Part shown: positions 7,172 to 16,180 of the stretch, in pieces
Layout of the letters: each line of letters begins with the position of its first letter
Numbering within the stretch: position 1 is the stretch's first letter
Source: Veillonellales bacterium
GTDB taxonomy: Bacteria; Bacillota; Negativicutes; Veillonellales; Dialisteraceae
Direction of reading: 5' to 3'
DNA length: 64,000 nucleotides
Assembly: GCA_944390485.1 (NCBI GenBank)
Contig: CALXPQ010000001.1
Span: forward strand, 372,001 to 436,000
Translations under genes and position numbers: made by a program
The notes under the pieces: generated by a model
Databases searched by the model: none
The model's input: the letters and a program-made list of their open reading frames with translations, nothing else
Told to the model about the DNA's origin: nothing

Positions 7172-8308
7172 TCAGTAGACGGCGGCGTTCGCGATGACCA
7201 TGCGCTGCACCTGGTTCGTGCCTTCGTAGATCTGCATGACCTTGGCGTCGCGCATATATTTTTCGTTCGGATTCTCGCGGGAGTAGCCGTTGCCGCCCAT
7301 GACCTGCACGGCCTTCGTGGTGACTTCCATGGCTACGTCGGACGCGTAGCATTTCGCCATGGCGGAGAATTTCGCCGCTTCCTTGTCGCCCTGGTCGTGG
7401 AGCCAGCAGGCCTTGTGCACGAGCGCGCGGGCCGCTTCGGTCTTCATGACCATGTCGGCCATCATCTCCTGCACCATCTCGAAGGTGGAGATCTTCACGC
7501 CGAACTGCTTTCTCTGGTGCGCGTAGTGGATGGCGGATTCGAGGGCCGCCTGCGCGATGCCCACGGAGACGGCGCCCACGATCGGGCGGGAGGTCTCGAG
7601 GGTCTGCATGGCGAGGCGGAAGCCCATCCCCTCGCGGCCTACGCGGCAGGATTCGGGAATGAAGCAGTCGTCGAAGAGAAGCTCGGACGTGGCGGACGCG
7701 CGGATGCCCATCTTGTCTTCTTCCTTGCCGACGGAGAAGCCCGGCGTCTTCGTGTCCACGAGGAACACGGTGAGGCCGCGCACGCCGCCGCCCTCGCGGG
7801 TATTCGCGAAGAGGGTGACCTTGTCGGCGATGGGGCCGTTCGTGATAAAGCATTTCGTCCCGTTCAGCACGTAGCCGCCGTCGACTTTCTGCGCGCGGCA
7901 GGCCACGGCGCCCGCGTCGGACCCTGCGGAAGGCTCGGTGAGCGCGAAGGCCGCCATGCCGCCGCCGAGGAGGCAGTCGCAGAATTCTTTCTTCTGGGCG
8001 TCATTGCCGCCGATGAGGATCGGATAGGACGCGAGGGCATTCGCCGCGCAGATGGTGGCGACGCCGGCGCAGCCTTTGCCGAGCTCTTCCGCGATGATGG
8101 CGGAGGTGAGCAGGTCGAGCCCCGCCCCGCCGTATTCCTTCGGCACGGAGAGAGAGGTCATGCCGGACGATTTCAGGATGTCCAGGAGCGTCTCATCCAT
8201 GACGCCGGTCTTATCAATATCCAGCGCGCGCGGCGCGATCTCTTTCCGGGAAATCTCGCGGGCCAGTTCTACCAGTTCTTTCTGTTTCGGATCGAAAGTG
8301 AAATCCAT
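7172..8308 (-). CDS. Acyl-CoA dehydrogenase (short-chain/butyryl-CoA type)
   Basis: A 378-residue FAD enzyme that oxidises an acyl-CoA at the alpha-beta bond, or works in reverse with an electron-transfer flavoprotein. The family signatures are visible: ALTEPSAGSDA (about 125-135), the KCFITNG flavin-contact segment (about 155), and MQIYEGTNQVQR near 360, whose Glu matches the catalytic base of butyryl-type enzymes. The N-terminal helical domain begins at residue 1 with no leader, so it is cytoplasmic. No etfAB or thiolase/crotonase genes are adjacent, so the chain-length preference is unproved. The gene appears monocistronic. The ATG at 8308 has GGAGGA upstream, and a TACAAT hexamer (8415-8410) is a possible -10. 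It has no terminator of its own before the pheST promoter. Confidence 0.9.
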   Translation of the reverse strand: MDFTFDPKQKELVELAREISRKEIAPRALDIDKTGVMDETLLDILKSSGMTSLSVPKEYGGAGLDLLTSAIIAEELGKGCAGVATICAANALASYPILIGGNDAQKKEFCDCLLGGGMAAFALTEPSAGSDAGAVACRAQKVDGGYVLNGTKCFITNGPIADKVTLFANTREGGGVRGLTVFLVDTKTPGFSVGKEEDKMGIRASATSELLFDDCFIPESCRVGREGMGFRLAMQTLETSRPIVGAVSVGIAQAALESAIHYAHQRKQFGVKISTFEMVQEMMADMVMKTEAARALVHKACWLHDQGDKEAAKFSAMAKCYASDVAMEVTTKAVQVMGGNGYSRENPNEKYMRDAKVMQIYEGTNQVQRMVIANAAVY

Positions 8309-8470
8309 GATGTTCCTCCGTATTGACGACTTATCCGATGCAGGGCCCCGCCATTTCCCCCGATGCAGCCGGCGGAAACCGGACGGGCGCAGCTTGTCTC
8401 ATAAATGATATTGTACAATAAGTTCCCCTTTTCTTCCAGTGAAAAGCGGAAAAAACAGCGGCGCGGCCGC

Positions 8471-8501
8471 AAAAAGACAGCTCCCGCGGAGGAGAGCTGC
8501 C
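8471..8501 (-). terminator. Intrinsic terminator of the MacAB-like operon
   Basis: On the minus strand GGCAGCTC and GGAGCTGTC pair around a short GC-rich loop, followed by TTTTT, starting about 10 bases after the permease stop codon. Confidence 0.85.
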
Positions 8502-8511
8502 TGCTGCGGCT

Positions 8512-9726
8512 TCATTCGTAATGAAGCGCGTCGATAGGATTGAGCTTCGCCGCTTTCTGCGCCGGATAGAGGCCGAAGACGAGGCCGATGACGACGGAGA
8601 AGAGGAAGGAGCCCAGGATGGGCTCGGCGGTGATGACGGTGGACATGTCGATGAGGTGCGGGATGAGCTGCGCGATGGCGACGCCCAGCACGACGCCGAT
8701 GAGCCCGCCGGCGATGCTGATGGTGACGGCTTCGATGAGGAACTGCATGATGATCATGTGGTAAGTCGCGCCGAGCGCTTTCCGGATGCCGATCTCCTTC
8801 GTGCGCTCCGTGACGGACACGAGCATGATATTCATGATGCCGATGCCGCCCACGATGAGGGAAATGGCGGCGATGCTCCCGAGGAAGATGGTGAGCGACT
8901 GGGTGGTGGATTCCATGGTCTCGAGGATGTCCTGCGAGTTGCTGATGCTGAAATCATTCTCCGCGCCGGCGGTGAGACGGTGCCTCGTGCGGAGGAGATT
9001 GGTGATGTCCGTCTCCACCTGGGACATGACGTCCGCCGTGTCGGTGGTGAGGGAGATGGAATTCACGTAGGTGATGCCCATCATGCGCTCCTGCACGGTG
9101 GTGAAGGGACAGAGGATGCGGTCGTCCTGATCCTGGAAGGAGTAGCCTTTCTCTTCGAGAACGCCGATGACGGTGAAGGGATCGTTATTGATGCGGATCT
9201 TCCGGCCGAGGGGGCTCTCGCTGCCGAAGAGGTTCGTAGCGATGGTCTTCCCGATGACGGCGACGCGCTCGCGCCCTTCAAATTCCTGATTCGTCCAGTA
9301 GCGCCCTTCGGCGACGCCGAGGCTCGCCACGTTCTGGTAATCCGCGTTCACGCCGTACACCTGGGTGGTCCAGTTCTTGTTGCCGGAGACGACCACATAG
9401 CTCGAGCGCACCATGGGCGAGCTGTGGGCGATGTTCGGCAGGTTCCGCACGGCGAGGTAATCCTTGTAGGTGAGGGTCTCCATGGAGCCCGCGGCGGGGC
9501 GCACGCCGGGCTTGCGGCTCGTGCCGGGCGACACGGTGAGGAGGTTCGACCCGAGACTGGAAATATTCGTCTCGATGTCCTGCCGGACGCCGTAGCCGAT
9601 GGACATGAGGGCGATGACGGCGGCGACGCCGATGATGATGCCCAGCATGGTGAGGAGCGACCGGAGCTTGCTCGACAGGATAGACTCCCACGCCATGAGG
9701 ATGCTTTCGATGTAGATGTTCGTCAT
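8512..9726 (-). CDS. MacB-like ABC transporter permease
   Basis: This 404-residue inner-membrane permease works with the ATPase and adaptor encoded upstream. It has the MacB_PCD/FtsX layout: an N-terminal membrane helix (about 20-42, LLTMLGIIIGVAAVIALMSI), a large extracytoplasmic domain (about 45-270), then three C-terminal helices with the TERTKEIGIRKALGA coupling motif near 305. I chose the ATG at 9726 because it overlaps the ATPase stop as ATGA. An in-frame upstream start would read back through the ATPase gene. Unlike E. coli MacB, ATPase and permease are separate proteins, the common arrangement in Firmicutes. The substrate (macrolide, peptide or lipid) is unknown. Confidence 0.9.
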   Translation of the reverse strand: MTNIYIESILMAWESILSSKLRSLLTMLGIIIGVAAVIALMSIGYGVRQDIETNISSLGSNLLTVSPGTSRKPGVRPAAGSMETLTYKDYLAVRNLPNIAHSSPMVRSSYVVVSGNKNWTTQVYGVNADYQNVASLGVAEGRYWTNQEFEGRERVAVIGKTIATNLFGSESPLGRKIRINNDPFTVIGVLEEKGYSFQDQDDRILCPFTTVQERMMGITYVNSISLTTDTADVMSQVETDITNLLRTRHRLTAGAENDFSISNSQDILETMESTTQSLTIFLGSIAAISLIVGGIGIMNIMLVSVTERTKEIGIRKALGATYHMIIMQFLIEAVTISIAGGLIGVVLGVAIAQLIPHLIDMSTVITAEPILGSFLFSVVIGLVFGLYPAQKAAKLNPIDALHYE

Positions 9727-10433
9727 GGCAGCGGCCCCCTTACGTCCCGGCTGATGCACCCGTCGGAGAGGATGACGTGGCGCGTGGCGTAGCCCGCCAC
9801 ATCCAGCTCGTGGGTGACAAGGATGATGGTCTTCCCGTCCTGATAAAGTTCGGAGAAGATCTCCATCACGTCTTTCGTGGCTTTGCTGTCCAGATTGCCC
9901 GTAGGCTCGTCGGCCATGATGATGGCGGGATCGTTCACGAGGGCCCGGGCGATGGCCACGCGCTGGCGCTGCCCGCCGGAGAGCTCGCTCGGCATGTGGT
10001 CGATGCGCTCCCCGAGGCCGAGGTGCGTGAGGATCTCCACGGCGCGGCGGCGGCGCTCGCTCTTGTATACATTCCCGTAGATCATGGGGAGGATCACGTT
10101 GTCCGCTGCGGACAGGCGGGGCAGCAGATTGAACGACTGAAAGACGAATCCGATCTTCCGGTTTCTCGTGTAGGCGAGCTGGTCGTCGGAGAGATTCGCC
10201 ACTTCCTGCCCGTCGAGCTTATACGAGCCTTTCGTGGGCCGGTCGAGGCAGCCGAGGATATTCATGAGCGTGGATTTCCCCGCGCCGGACGGCCCCATGA
10301 TGGAGACGAATTCCCCTTTCGTGACGGTGAGATTGATGTCCGTCAGGACGGGCACTTCCTGTTTCCCGATGTAGTAGCTCTTCCCGACGTGCGTGAGGGT
10401 GATGACTTCATCGGGCGTCTTTGCGGGGCCCAT
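9723..10433 (-). CDS. MacB/LolD-type ABC transporter ATP-binding protein
   Basis: A 236-residue cytoplasmic ATPase of the MacB/LolD/FtsE group. Walker A is GPSGAGKST (about 42-50), the signature [15 protein letters not shown] (about 145-158), Walker [13 protein letters not shown] (about 165-176), and the switch His lies in LVTHELD. It should pair with the permease encoded downstream, whose start codon overlaps its stop by ATGA. It begins 2 bases after the adaptor gene, so the three genes form a tight unit. Length is normal. Confidence 0.93.
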   Translation of the reverse strand: MGPAKTPDEVITLTHVGKSYYIGKQEVPVLTDINLTVTKGEFVSIMGPSGAGKSTLMNILGCLDRPTKGSYKLDGQEVANLSDDQLAYTRNRKIGFVFQSFNLLPRLSAADNVILPMIYGNVYKSERRRRAVEILTHLGLGERIDHMPSELSGGQRQRVAIARALVNDPAIIMADEPTGNLDSKATKDVMEIFSELYQDGKTIILVTHELDVAGYATRHVILSDGCISRDVRGPLP

Positions 10434-10435
10434 GG

Positions 10436-11527
10436 TCAGAACCCCGGACGGCGGCGTTCATCCTTTGCGGAGACGGCCGCTTTTTCCTGAGAGACCGTGC
10501 CGGAGACGACGATCTCGTCGCCCTCAGACAGGCCGGATAGGACTTCCACGCTCGTATTCGAAGTGATGCCCGTCTCGATGTAGGCTTTCTCCACGCCCTG
10601 CCCCGCTTTCCGGTACACGTAGGAACCGGTGGTGTCGCTCCGGACGGCGGTGACCGGGATGAGGAGCGCATCCTTGTCCACGCGGCCGAGGATTTCCGCC
10701 CGGGCCGTCATGGACGGATAGAGGCCGTCCAGCTCGTCGCTGTTGATGAGCACGTACACCGTGTAGTACACGACGGACGACGAAGAGGAGCTCACCGACG
10801 ACGAGGAAGCGGAGTATTCTTTCTTCGAGATGTTCTGCACTTTCCCGTGGAAGGTGCGGTTCGGATAGGCGTCGACGGTGAACGTCACGTCCTGCCCGAT
10901 GGACACTTCCCCGATGTCCGTCTCATCCACGAGAAGCTCGATCTGCATGGACGAAAGGTCCGCCACGGTGGCGATGATCATCTGGCTGGACAGGCCCTGC
11001 GACACGGTGGAGCCCTCTTTCATGGGCTCCCCGATGACGGTGCCGTCCATGGGCGACAGGACAATGGTGTCGTTCACATCGGCTTCCGCCTTGTCATAGG
11101 CCGCCTGGCTGTTCAGGTATTCCAGCCGCGCGTCATCCATGTCCTGATAGGACACCGCCCCCTGCCAGTAGAGCCGGCGCATGCGGAAATAATAAGACTC
11201 TTTATTGGCGAGAGTGTTCTTCGCCTGCTGCAGGGTGGACTGCGCCGCCTTCGACTCGATGACGGCGATCTGCTGCCCTTTCGTGACCTGTTCATTCTGC
11301 TCCACCAGCATCTGCTGGAGCGTGCCGGAGACCGTCGCCGAGAGATCGACGCTGTTCACAGGCTCGATGGTGCCCGTCGCATCGATGGAGACGGAGATGT
11401 CTCCTTTCGTCACCGCGCCCAGCGTATAGGCGTCTTTCACCTCGGTCTGCGAGGTGCTGTACCAGTACCCGCCTCCGCCGATGACGACGGCTGCCGCCAG
11501 GAGGAGACCCAGCCATTTCTTATTCAT
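10436..11527 (-). CDS. MacA-like periplasmic adaptor (HlyD/RND family)
   Basis: This 363-residue membrane-fusion protein should bridge the MacB-like pump to an outer-membrane channel such as the TolC homologue at 30479-31945. A single N-terminal membrane anchor (about 4-23) is followed by a lipoyl/barrel-sandwich half (VSGTLQQMLVEQNEQVTKGQ, about 67-86), a short helical hairpin (about 95-150) and the second lipoyl half (LSPMDGTVIGE). A beta-barrel and membrane-proximal domain complete the fold. An unusual poly-Ser tract (about 239-251) interrupts the beta-barrel region. A consensus promoter lies at 11589-11618, and the ATG at 11527 has AAGGAG upstream. It is the first gene of the macA-ATPase-permease operon. 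Confidence 0.92.
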   Translation of the reverse strand: MNKKWLGLLLAAAVVIGGGGYWYSTSQTEVKDAYTLGAVTKGDISVSIDATGTIEPVNSVDLSATVSGTLQQMLVEQNEQVTKGQQIAVIESKAAQSTLQQAKNTLANKESYYFRMRRLYWQGAVSYQDMDDARLEYLNSQAAYDKAEADVNDTIVLSPMDGTVIGEPMKEGSTVSQGLSSQMIIATVADLSSMQIELLVDETDIGEVSIGQDVTFTVDAYPNRTFHGKVQNISKKEYSASSSSVSSSSSSVVYYTVYVLINSDELDGLYPSMTARAEILGRVDKDALLIPVTAVRSDTTGSYVYRKAGQGVEKAYIETGITSNTSVEVLSGLSEGDEIVVSGTVSQEKAAVSAKDERRRPGF

Positions 11528-11588
11528 TGGAGATCACTCCTTTTCCGTGAACTGTCCCCTGCCCTCCCGTGTGAGGGCTTTTCTTCAT

Positions 11589-11618
11589 TATATCCGAATT
11601 GATTATTTTATGTCACTA
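11589..11618 (-). promoter_or_regulatory. Promoter of the MacAB-like operon
   Basis: On the minus strand GTGACA (11618-11613) and a perfect TATAAT (11594-11589) are separated by 18 AT-rich bases. The start would fall near 11582, and a GCCCTC-ACAC-GGGAGGGC hairpin follows in the leader. Confidence 0.7.
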
Positions 11619-11667
11619 TTATTTATAAGTTTTTAGAAATTATTTTCATTCCGCCGCAAACGGCGCA

Positions 11668-11697
11668 CAAAAAAACTGCGGCGCACACACCGCAGTT
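11668..11697 (-). terminator. Intrinsic terminator of the phosphohexomutase gene
   Basis: On the minus strand ACTGCGG-TGTGTGCG-CCGCAGT is followed by seven T's and GTGCGCC, immediately after the stop codon. Confidence 0.9.
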
Positions 11698-11704
11698 CCC
11701 GTTT

Positions 11705-13378
11705 TTATTGCAGGCCCAGTTCTTTTTCCCACGCCGCCCGGTACGAAGCGAAGCGGACCGCCGCCTCTTCTTCGTCCCTCCCGGCGAAGGAATAATAAAA
11801 TTTGATTTTCGGCTCCGTGCCGGACGGGCGCACCGCCATCCACGAGCCGTCCGCCAGAAGGAATTTCAGCACGTTTTCCTTCGGCAGGCCGCCGATGCCC
11901 TCTGCATAGTCGAGCACGCGCGCCGCGTCCGGCAGGAACCGCTGAACGTCTTCCGTGCGGAGCCGCTCCATAATGCGGGCAATGGCCTCCTGCCCCTCTT
12001 TCCCGGCGAGCGTGTAGGAGATCGTCCGGTCGAGGCGGTAGCCGTACTCCGCGTAGAGCTGCCGCAGCCCGTCAGCGAGCGTCATGCCCTGCGCGCGGTA
12101 CCACGCCGCCATCTCGCAGATGAGCATGGCGGAGACGACGGCATCCTTATCCTGCGCGTGCGTTCCCACGAGATAGCCGTAGCTTTCTTCGTAGCCCATG
12201 AGGAATTCATGCGACGGATCGTCCGCATACTGCGAGATCTTCTCGCCGATGTACTTGAATCCGGTGAGCGTCTCCTCCACCTGCACGCCGTGCTTCCGGG
12301 CAATGTCCGCCCCCAGCTCGCCGGTGACGATGGTCTTGATGATAGTGGACGCCGGGGTGAGGCGGTCTTTCCGCATGGTGAGAAGGAAATTGACCAGCAG
12401 CGCCCCCATCTGATTGCCGGAGATGAGCACGAAGCGGTCCCCGTCGCGGACGGCCGCGCCGATGCGGTCACTGTCCGGGTCGGTACCGATGACGATGTCC
12501 GCGCCGCACGCTTCCGCCTCACGGATGCCCAGAGCCAGCGCCTCGCTGTCCTCCGGATTCGGCGAACGCACGGTGGGGAAAGTCCCGTCGGGCGCTTCCT
12601 GTTCCTTCACCACGCGCACGTCCGTGAAGCCCGCCCGGGCGAGCGCCGCGCGGACCGGTTTGTTGCCGGAGCCGTGGAGCGGCGTGTAGACGATGCGGAG
12701 CGGCGGCGGATTGCCCTGATAGACGGACTGCCGGAAAATCGCGTCGAGGAAGGCCCCGACCGTCTCTTCGCCGAGCCAGGTGATGCGCTCTTCCCCGCCG
12801 ATCTTCGCGATGCGGGACAGGTCTGTCACGGCATTGACGCACGCGGTGAGCCGGTCCGCGTCGCGGGGCACGAGCTGCCCGCCGTCCGGCCCGTAGACTT
12901 TATAGCCGTTGTATTCTTTCGGATTGTGGCTCGCGGTGATGACGATGCCCGCCAGCGCGCCGTAATGCTTCACCGCAAAGGACAGCACGGGGATCGGCTC
13001 GAGCTCGCGGAAGATCCGTACGGGAATGCCCGCCGCGCAGAGCACGTGCGCCGCCTCGAGCGCGAATTCCCGGGAATGGAGCCGCGAATCGTAGGCGATG
13101 ACCACGCCGCGGCCGGTCTCACCGGGATACCTCTCCTGCAGGTAGTCTGCCAGCCCCTTCGTGGCGCGGCCCACCGTGTAGGCGTTCATGCGGTTCGTGC
13201 CGGCGCCCATGACGCCCCGCAGCCCTGCCGTGCCGAATGCCAGATCCTTATAGAAGCGATCTTCGATTTCCTTTTCGTCCGTCACCGCGGCAAGCTCCCG
13301 CTTCGTATCCTCATCCGCCCAGCGGAGCCAGTCTTCATACGTTTCTCTATATCCCAAACTATGTCCCCCCATATCCAT
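11705..13378 (-). CDS. Phospho-sugar mutase (phosphoglucomutase/phosphomannomutase)
   Basis: A 557-residue alpha-D-phosphohexomutase interconverting hexose 1- and 6-phosphates for envelope sugar nucleotides or glycogen-type metabolism. It matches the longer PgcA/YhxB type. The phosphoserine loop is TASHNPKEYNGYK (about 150-162), the metal loop DPDSDRIG (about 300-307), the sugar-binding loop GYEESYGYLVG (about 400), and the phosphate-binding loop RPSGTEPKIKFY near the end. Substrate preference cannot be read from sequence. The start is uncertain. The ATG at 13378 lies only about 8 bases from the predicted transcription start, whereas an in-frame TTG at 13357 has GGGGGG seven bases upstream and would give 550 residues. 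Confidence 0.93.
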   Translation of the reverse strand: MDMGGHSLGYRETYEDWLRWADEDTKRELAAVTDEKEIEDRFYKDLAFGTAGLRGVMGAGTNRMNAYTVGRATKGLADYLQERYPGETGRGVVIAYDSRLHSREFALEAAHVLCAAGIPVRIFRELEPIPVLSFAVKHYGALAGIVITASHNPKEYNGYKVYGPDGGQLVPRDADRLTACVNAVTDLSRIAKIGGEERITWLGEETVGAFLDAIFRQSVYQGNPPPLRIVYTPLHGSGNKPVRAALARAGFTDVRVVKEQEAPDGTFPTVRSPNPEDSEALALGIREAEACGADIVIGTDPDSDRIGAAVRDGDRFVLISGNQMGALLVNFLLTMRKDRLTPASTIIKTIVTGELGADIARKHGVQVEETLTGFKYIGEKISQYADDPSHEFLMGYEESYGYLVGTHAQDKDAVVSAMLICEMAAWYRAQGMTLADGLRQLYAEYGYRLDRTISYTLAGKEGQEAIARIMERLRTEDVQRFLPDAARVLDYAEGIGGLPKENVLKFLLADGSWMAVRPSGTEPKIKFYYSFAGRDEEEAAVRFASYRAAWEKELGLQ

Positions 13379-13392
13379 GTGCAGTTTCCTGC

Positions 13393-13401
13393 ATTATATC
13401 A
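13393..13401 (-). promoter_or_regulatory. Extended -10 promoter of the phosphohexomutase gene
   Basis: TGATATAAT on the minus strand is the same extended -10 found before pheST. The -35 region has only GGGACA (13421-13416). The predicted start is near 13386. Confidence 0.55.
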
Positions 13402-13435
13402 CCCCGCCGCGATTCTGTCCCGCGCCCCGGGCACA

Positions 13436-13460
13436 CAAAAAGGCCGGCCCGGGGCCGGTC
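13436..13460 (-). terminator. Intrinsic terminator of the lpxL-pfkB operon
   Basis: On the minus strand GACCGGCCC and GGGCCGGC form a very GC-rich stem followed by TTTTTGTGTG, right after the kinase stop codon. Confidence 0.85.
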
Positions 13461-13463
13461 TTC

Positions 13464-14381
13464 TCATAATTCCGGATAGCCTTCCGGCGGACGGTACCGC
13501 GCGCCGAGGCCGGTGCAGGTGAGCGCCGCGCAGGCGGAAGCGAACTGGAGCGCCTTTTCGATGGGTTCCTCCCGGACGAGGTACGCGTGCATGAGCGCCC
13601 CCATGAAGGAATCCCCCGCGCCGGTGGTGTCGACGGTCTCCACCTCGTAAGCCGGCGTATGGAAGATGCCGCCGTCGGGCATGAACGCCCACGAACCTTC
13701 CTCGCCGCGGGTCATGACGATGGCCCCGTCGCAGTAATCCCGCATTTTCTTCGCCGCCCGGACCGGATCGTCCGTGCCGGTGAGGTCCCGCACGGCATCC
13801 CGGCAGGGCACCACCAGATGCGCCGCGCCCAACGACTCCCGGATCTGCCCTTCGGTGACGCCCATCTCCGCAAAGAGGCCGAGCCCCACTTCGAGCGACA
13901 CGGCGATCTTCTGGTCCCCGTAGAAGGCCTCCCGCACGCCGGACATGGCCGCCCAGCCGGGAAGCAGGTCTGTGAAGAACACTTTCGCATCGCGGATGAG
14001 CGCCCGGTCGTCCGGATTCAGGCGCAGCTTGAAGAAGGCGTCCTCCATGATGAGGAAGATGCACTTGTCCCCGCGGCGGTCCACGGCGATCTCCGTGCGC
14101 GTGGTCCGCTCGCCGGGCCGAACATACACATGGGACGCGTCGACGCCTTCCTCCTCAAGGGAGGACCGCACCAGCCGGCCTTCCGCATCGTCGCCCACCG
14201 TGCCGAGATAGGCGCAGCGGCTCCCCAGCCGGGCCGCCTGCACGACGGCATTCGTCCCGCTGCCGCCGGGCTGCATCTCCGTGTGATGCACCATGCAGAA
14301 ACTGTCCTTCTGCGGCAGCGCATCCAGCATCAGGATGACATCCGCCGCCAGCGTGCCCAGCCCGCAGATATCGTAAGCCAT
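13464..14381 (-). CDS. PfkB-family carbohydrate kinase
   Basis: A 305-residue ribokinase-fold sugar kinase. The N-terminal GLGTLAADVILMLDALP is the usual first strand and substrate lid. QPGGSGTNAVVQAARLG (about 38-54) matches PfkB signature 1. VDTTGAGDSFMGAL (about 248-261) is signature 2, with the catalytic Asp in GAGD. The true sugar (ribose, fructose, nucleoside or other) cannot be determined. I chose the ATG at 14381 because GAGGGAAAGG precedes it, while longer upstream starts run back through the xpt gene. It is the last gene of the operon and lies 10 bases after xpt, which loosely suggests nucleoside or ribose salvage. Confidence 0.85.
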   Translation of the reverse strand: MAYDICGLGTLAADVILMLDALPQKDSFCMVHHTEMQPGGSGTNAVVQAARLGSRCAYLGTVGDDAEGRLVRSSLEEEGVDASHVYVRPGERTTRTEIAVDRRGDKCIFLIMEDAFFKLRLNPDDRALIRDAKVFFTDLLPGWAAMSGVREAFYGDQKIAVSLEVGLGLFAEMGVTEGQIRESLGAAHLVVPCRDAVRDLTGTDDPVRAAKKMRDYCDGAIVMTRGEEGSWAFMPDGGIFHTPAYEVETVDTTGAGDSFMGALMHAYLVREEPIEKALQFASACAALTCTGLGARYRPPEGYPEL

Positions 14382-14391
14382 ATCCTTTCCC

Positions 14392-14964
14392 TCACTCTCT
14401 GAAATGGACGGTCCCGCCGTCCAGCGAATCAATGACGGCCAGCGATTCGAGACGGTAGCCATCCGCCAGCAGCCGGTCATGTCCCGCCTGGAACGCTTTG
14501 TCCACCGCGACCGCGATGCCGGCGGTGCGGGACCCGGCCTGCCGCACCAGAGACGCCATGCCGAGCGCCGCCTCCCCGTTGGCCAGGAAATCATCGACGA
14601 TGAGCACCGATTCCCCCGCCGGCAGGAACCGCTTCAGGACGGAAATCTGATTTTCCGTCTTCTTCGTATACGAATAGACCGCCGCCGTGTATGCGCCCTC
14701 CGTCATGAGGACCGATTTCGATTTCTTTGCGAAGACGAGCGGCACATGCAGCGCGTACGCCGCGGCCAGCCCGATGGCGATGCCGGAAGCCTCCACCGTC
14801 AGCACCCGGTCCACCGCGGCACCGCCGAACCGCCGGGCGATCTCCCGTCCCATCGCCATGGCCAGCTCCGGATCGATCTGATGATTGAGAAAGGAATCGA
14901 CTTTCAGCACATTTCCGGGCAGGACGATGCCTTCTTCCCGGATCTTCCGTTTCAGTTCTTCCAT
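14392..14964 (-). CDS. xpt: Xanthine phosphoribosyltransferase
   Basis: A 190-residue purine salvage enzyme that makes XMP from xanthine and PRPP. The PRPP-binding motif appears as VLIVDDFLANGEAALG (about 123-138), and GIAIGLAAAYALHVPLVFA lies at about 60-78. The N-terminal MEELKRKIREEG and LPGNVLKVDSFLNHQIDP are typical of Firmicute Xpt. Length matches the family (about 190). The ATG at 14964 is one base after the MFS stop codon. No purine riboswitch is visible, which is common for Firmicute xpt genes at operon starts but not expected here inside an operon. Confidence 0.93.
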   Translation of the reverse strand: MEELKRKIREEGIVLPGNVLKVDSFLNHQIDPELAMAMGREIARRFGGAAVDRVLTVEASGIAIGLAAAYALHVPLVFAKKSKSVLMTEGAYTAAVYSYTKKTENQISVLKRFLPAGESVLIVDDFLANGEAALGMASLVRQAGSRTAGIAVAVDKAFQAGHDRLLADGYRLESLAVIDSLDGGTVHFRE

Positions 14965-14965
14965 G

Positions 14966-16147
14966 TCACAACTCCCCTCTGCGCACATGACGCTGCAGAA
15001 TATACGCCCCGACCAGGAGCAGCATGACACCCGACAGGACATATACGGTAAAAATCGGCAGCAGCATGGTGACGCCCGCCGAAAGCAGCGGCCCCGCCAT
15101 GCTCCCGAACTGCTGGGCCGTATTGGCCAGCCCGAAGACGCGGCCCCGGAAATTCTCCGGCGTGTACTTGACGAAAGCCGCATTGATGGCCGGATTCACG
15201 CCGATGATGAAGCACCCCACGAGAAACTGGAACAGCCCGAATCCGAAGACCGTATCCGGCACGGCCTGCAGGATCATGAGAACCCCGGCGCAGCCGAAGG
15301 TGATGGTCATGGCGTAGAAATAGCCTTTCCGCTGCCCGAAGCGCCCCCAGAACGCTGTGGTGAGCGCCCCCGCGATGCCGCCGCAGGAGAGGATGGTGCC
15401 CGCCGTGACCGCCACATTCTCCATGGAGCCCTGCAGCTCCCCGATGTACAGCGCCGTCACCGGCTGGATCATGAGGACCGCGCTCTGGAAAATGAAGAAG
15501 AACAGCAGGAGCTCCCGCAGGTGCCTGTTCTGCACGGCATAGCGCAGGTCGTCCATGATGGAGCTGTCGTCCCGGGCCGCCGCGGCCACGGGCTTCTCCT
15601 CCACGAAGTGCCAAACCGCCAGCCCGGCGAGCCACAGGAGCGCCGCCCCGATGAAAAAGGACGCCCGCATGCCGAAGATGTGGGAGATGACGCCGCCGAT
15701 CATGGGACCGCAGATGCCGCCCACCACGAGCGAGGTCTGGGCGAATCCGAGCGTCATGCCCAGCTTCCGCGTGTCCACGCTCTGGGAGATGATGGCCAGC
15801 GCCGCCGCCACGAAGCCGTTCGCAAAGCCCTGAAAGGCGCGCACGGCGAAAAGCTGCCACGCCGTCTGCACCAGCCCCGCCATAAAGTAGGATACGCCGA
15901 TGAGGAACGCCGCACGGAGGACCATTTTCTTTTTGCCCTTCGTGTCCGCCAGCTTGCCCCAGATCGGCCCCATGACGCCCGCCACGAAGAAGCACACGGA
16001 AAAGACCATGCCCGTCCAGATATTGACGTCCTTCCCTGTCACGCCCAGCTCCATCAGATAGAGCGGGAGGAACGGGATCAGCATGGTATAGGCCGCGGAA
16101 ATGAAAAACATGACGATGATCAGCGTATACACATTTCTTTTATTCAA
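14966..16147 (-). CDS. MFS transporter, probable drug/metabolite exporter
   Basis: A 393-residue inner-membrane protein with about 12 predicted helices in two six-helix halves separated by a charged loop near 190-210. GPIWGKLADTKGKKK between helices 2 and 3 is the MFS motif A (G-x-L-a-D-r-x-G-r-k). GFAQTSLVVGGICGPMIGG in helix 5 resembles motif C of drug/H+ antiporters (12- or 14-helix exporters), so efflux is likelier than uptake. Its place directly before xpt leaves open a purine-related substrate. The start is TTG at 16147 with GAAGGAG nine bases upstream. Confidence 0.85.
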   Translation of the reverse strand: MNKRNVYTLIIVMFFISAAYTMLIPFLPLYLMELGVTGKDVNIWTGMVFSVCFFVAGVMGPIWGKLADTKGKKKMVLRAAFLIGVSYFMAGLVQTAWQLFAVRAFQGFANGFVAAALAIISQSVDTRKLGMTLGFAQTSLVVGGICGPMIGGVISHIFGMRASFFIGAALLWLAGLAVWHFVEEKPVAAAARDDSSIMDDLRYAVQNRHLRELLLFFFIFQSAVLMIQPVTALYIGELQGSMENVAVTAGTILSCGGIAGALTTAFWGRFGQRKGYFYAMTITFGCAGVLMILQAVPDTVFGFGLFQFLVGCFIIGVNPAINAAFVKYTPENFRGRVFGLANTAQQFGSMAGPLLSAGVTMLLPIFTVYVLSGVMLLLVGAYILQRHVRRGEL

Positions 16148-16180
16148 GATCAGGCACTCCTTCCGAAAGTGCAGGCCCTT

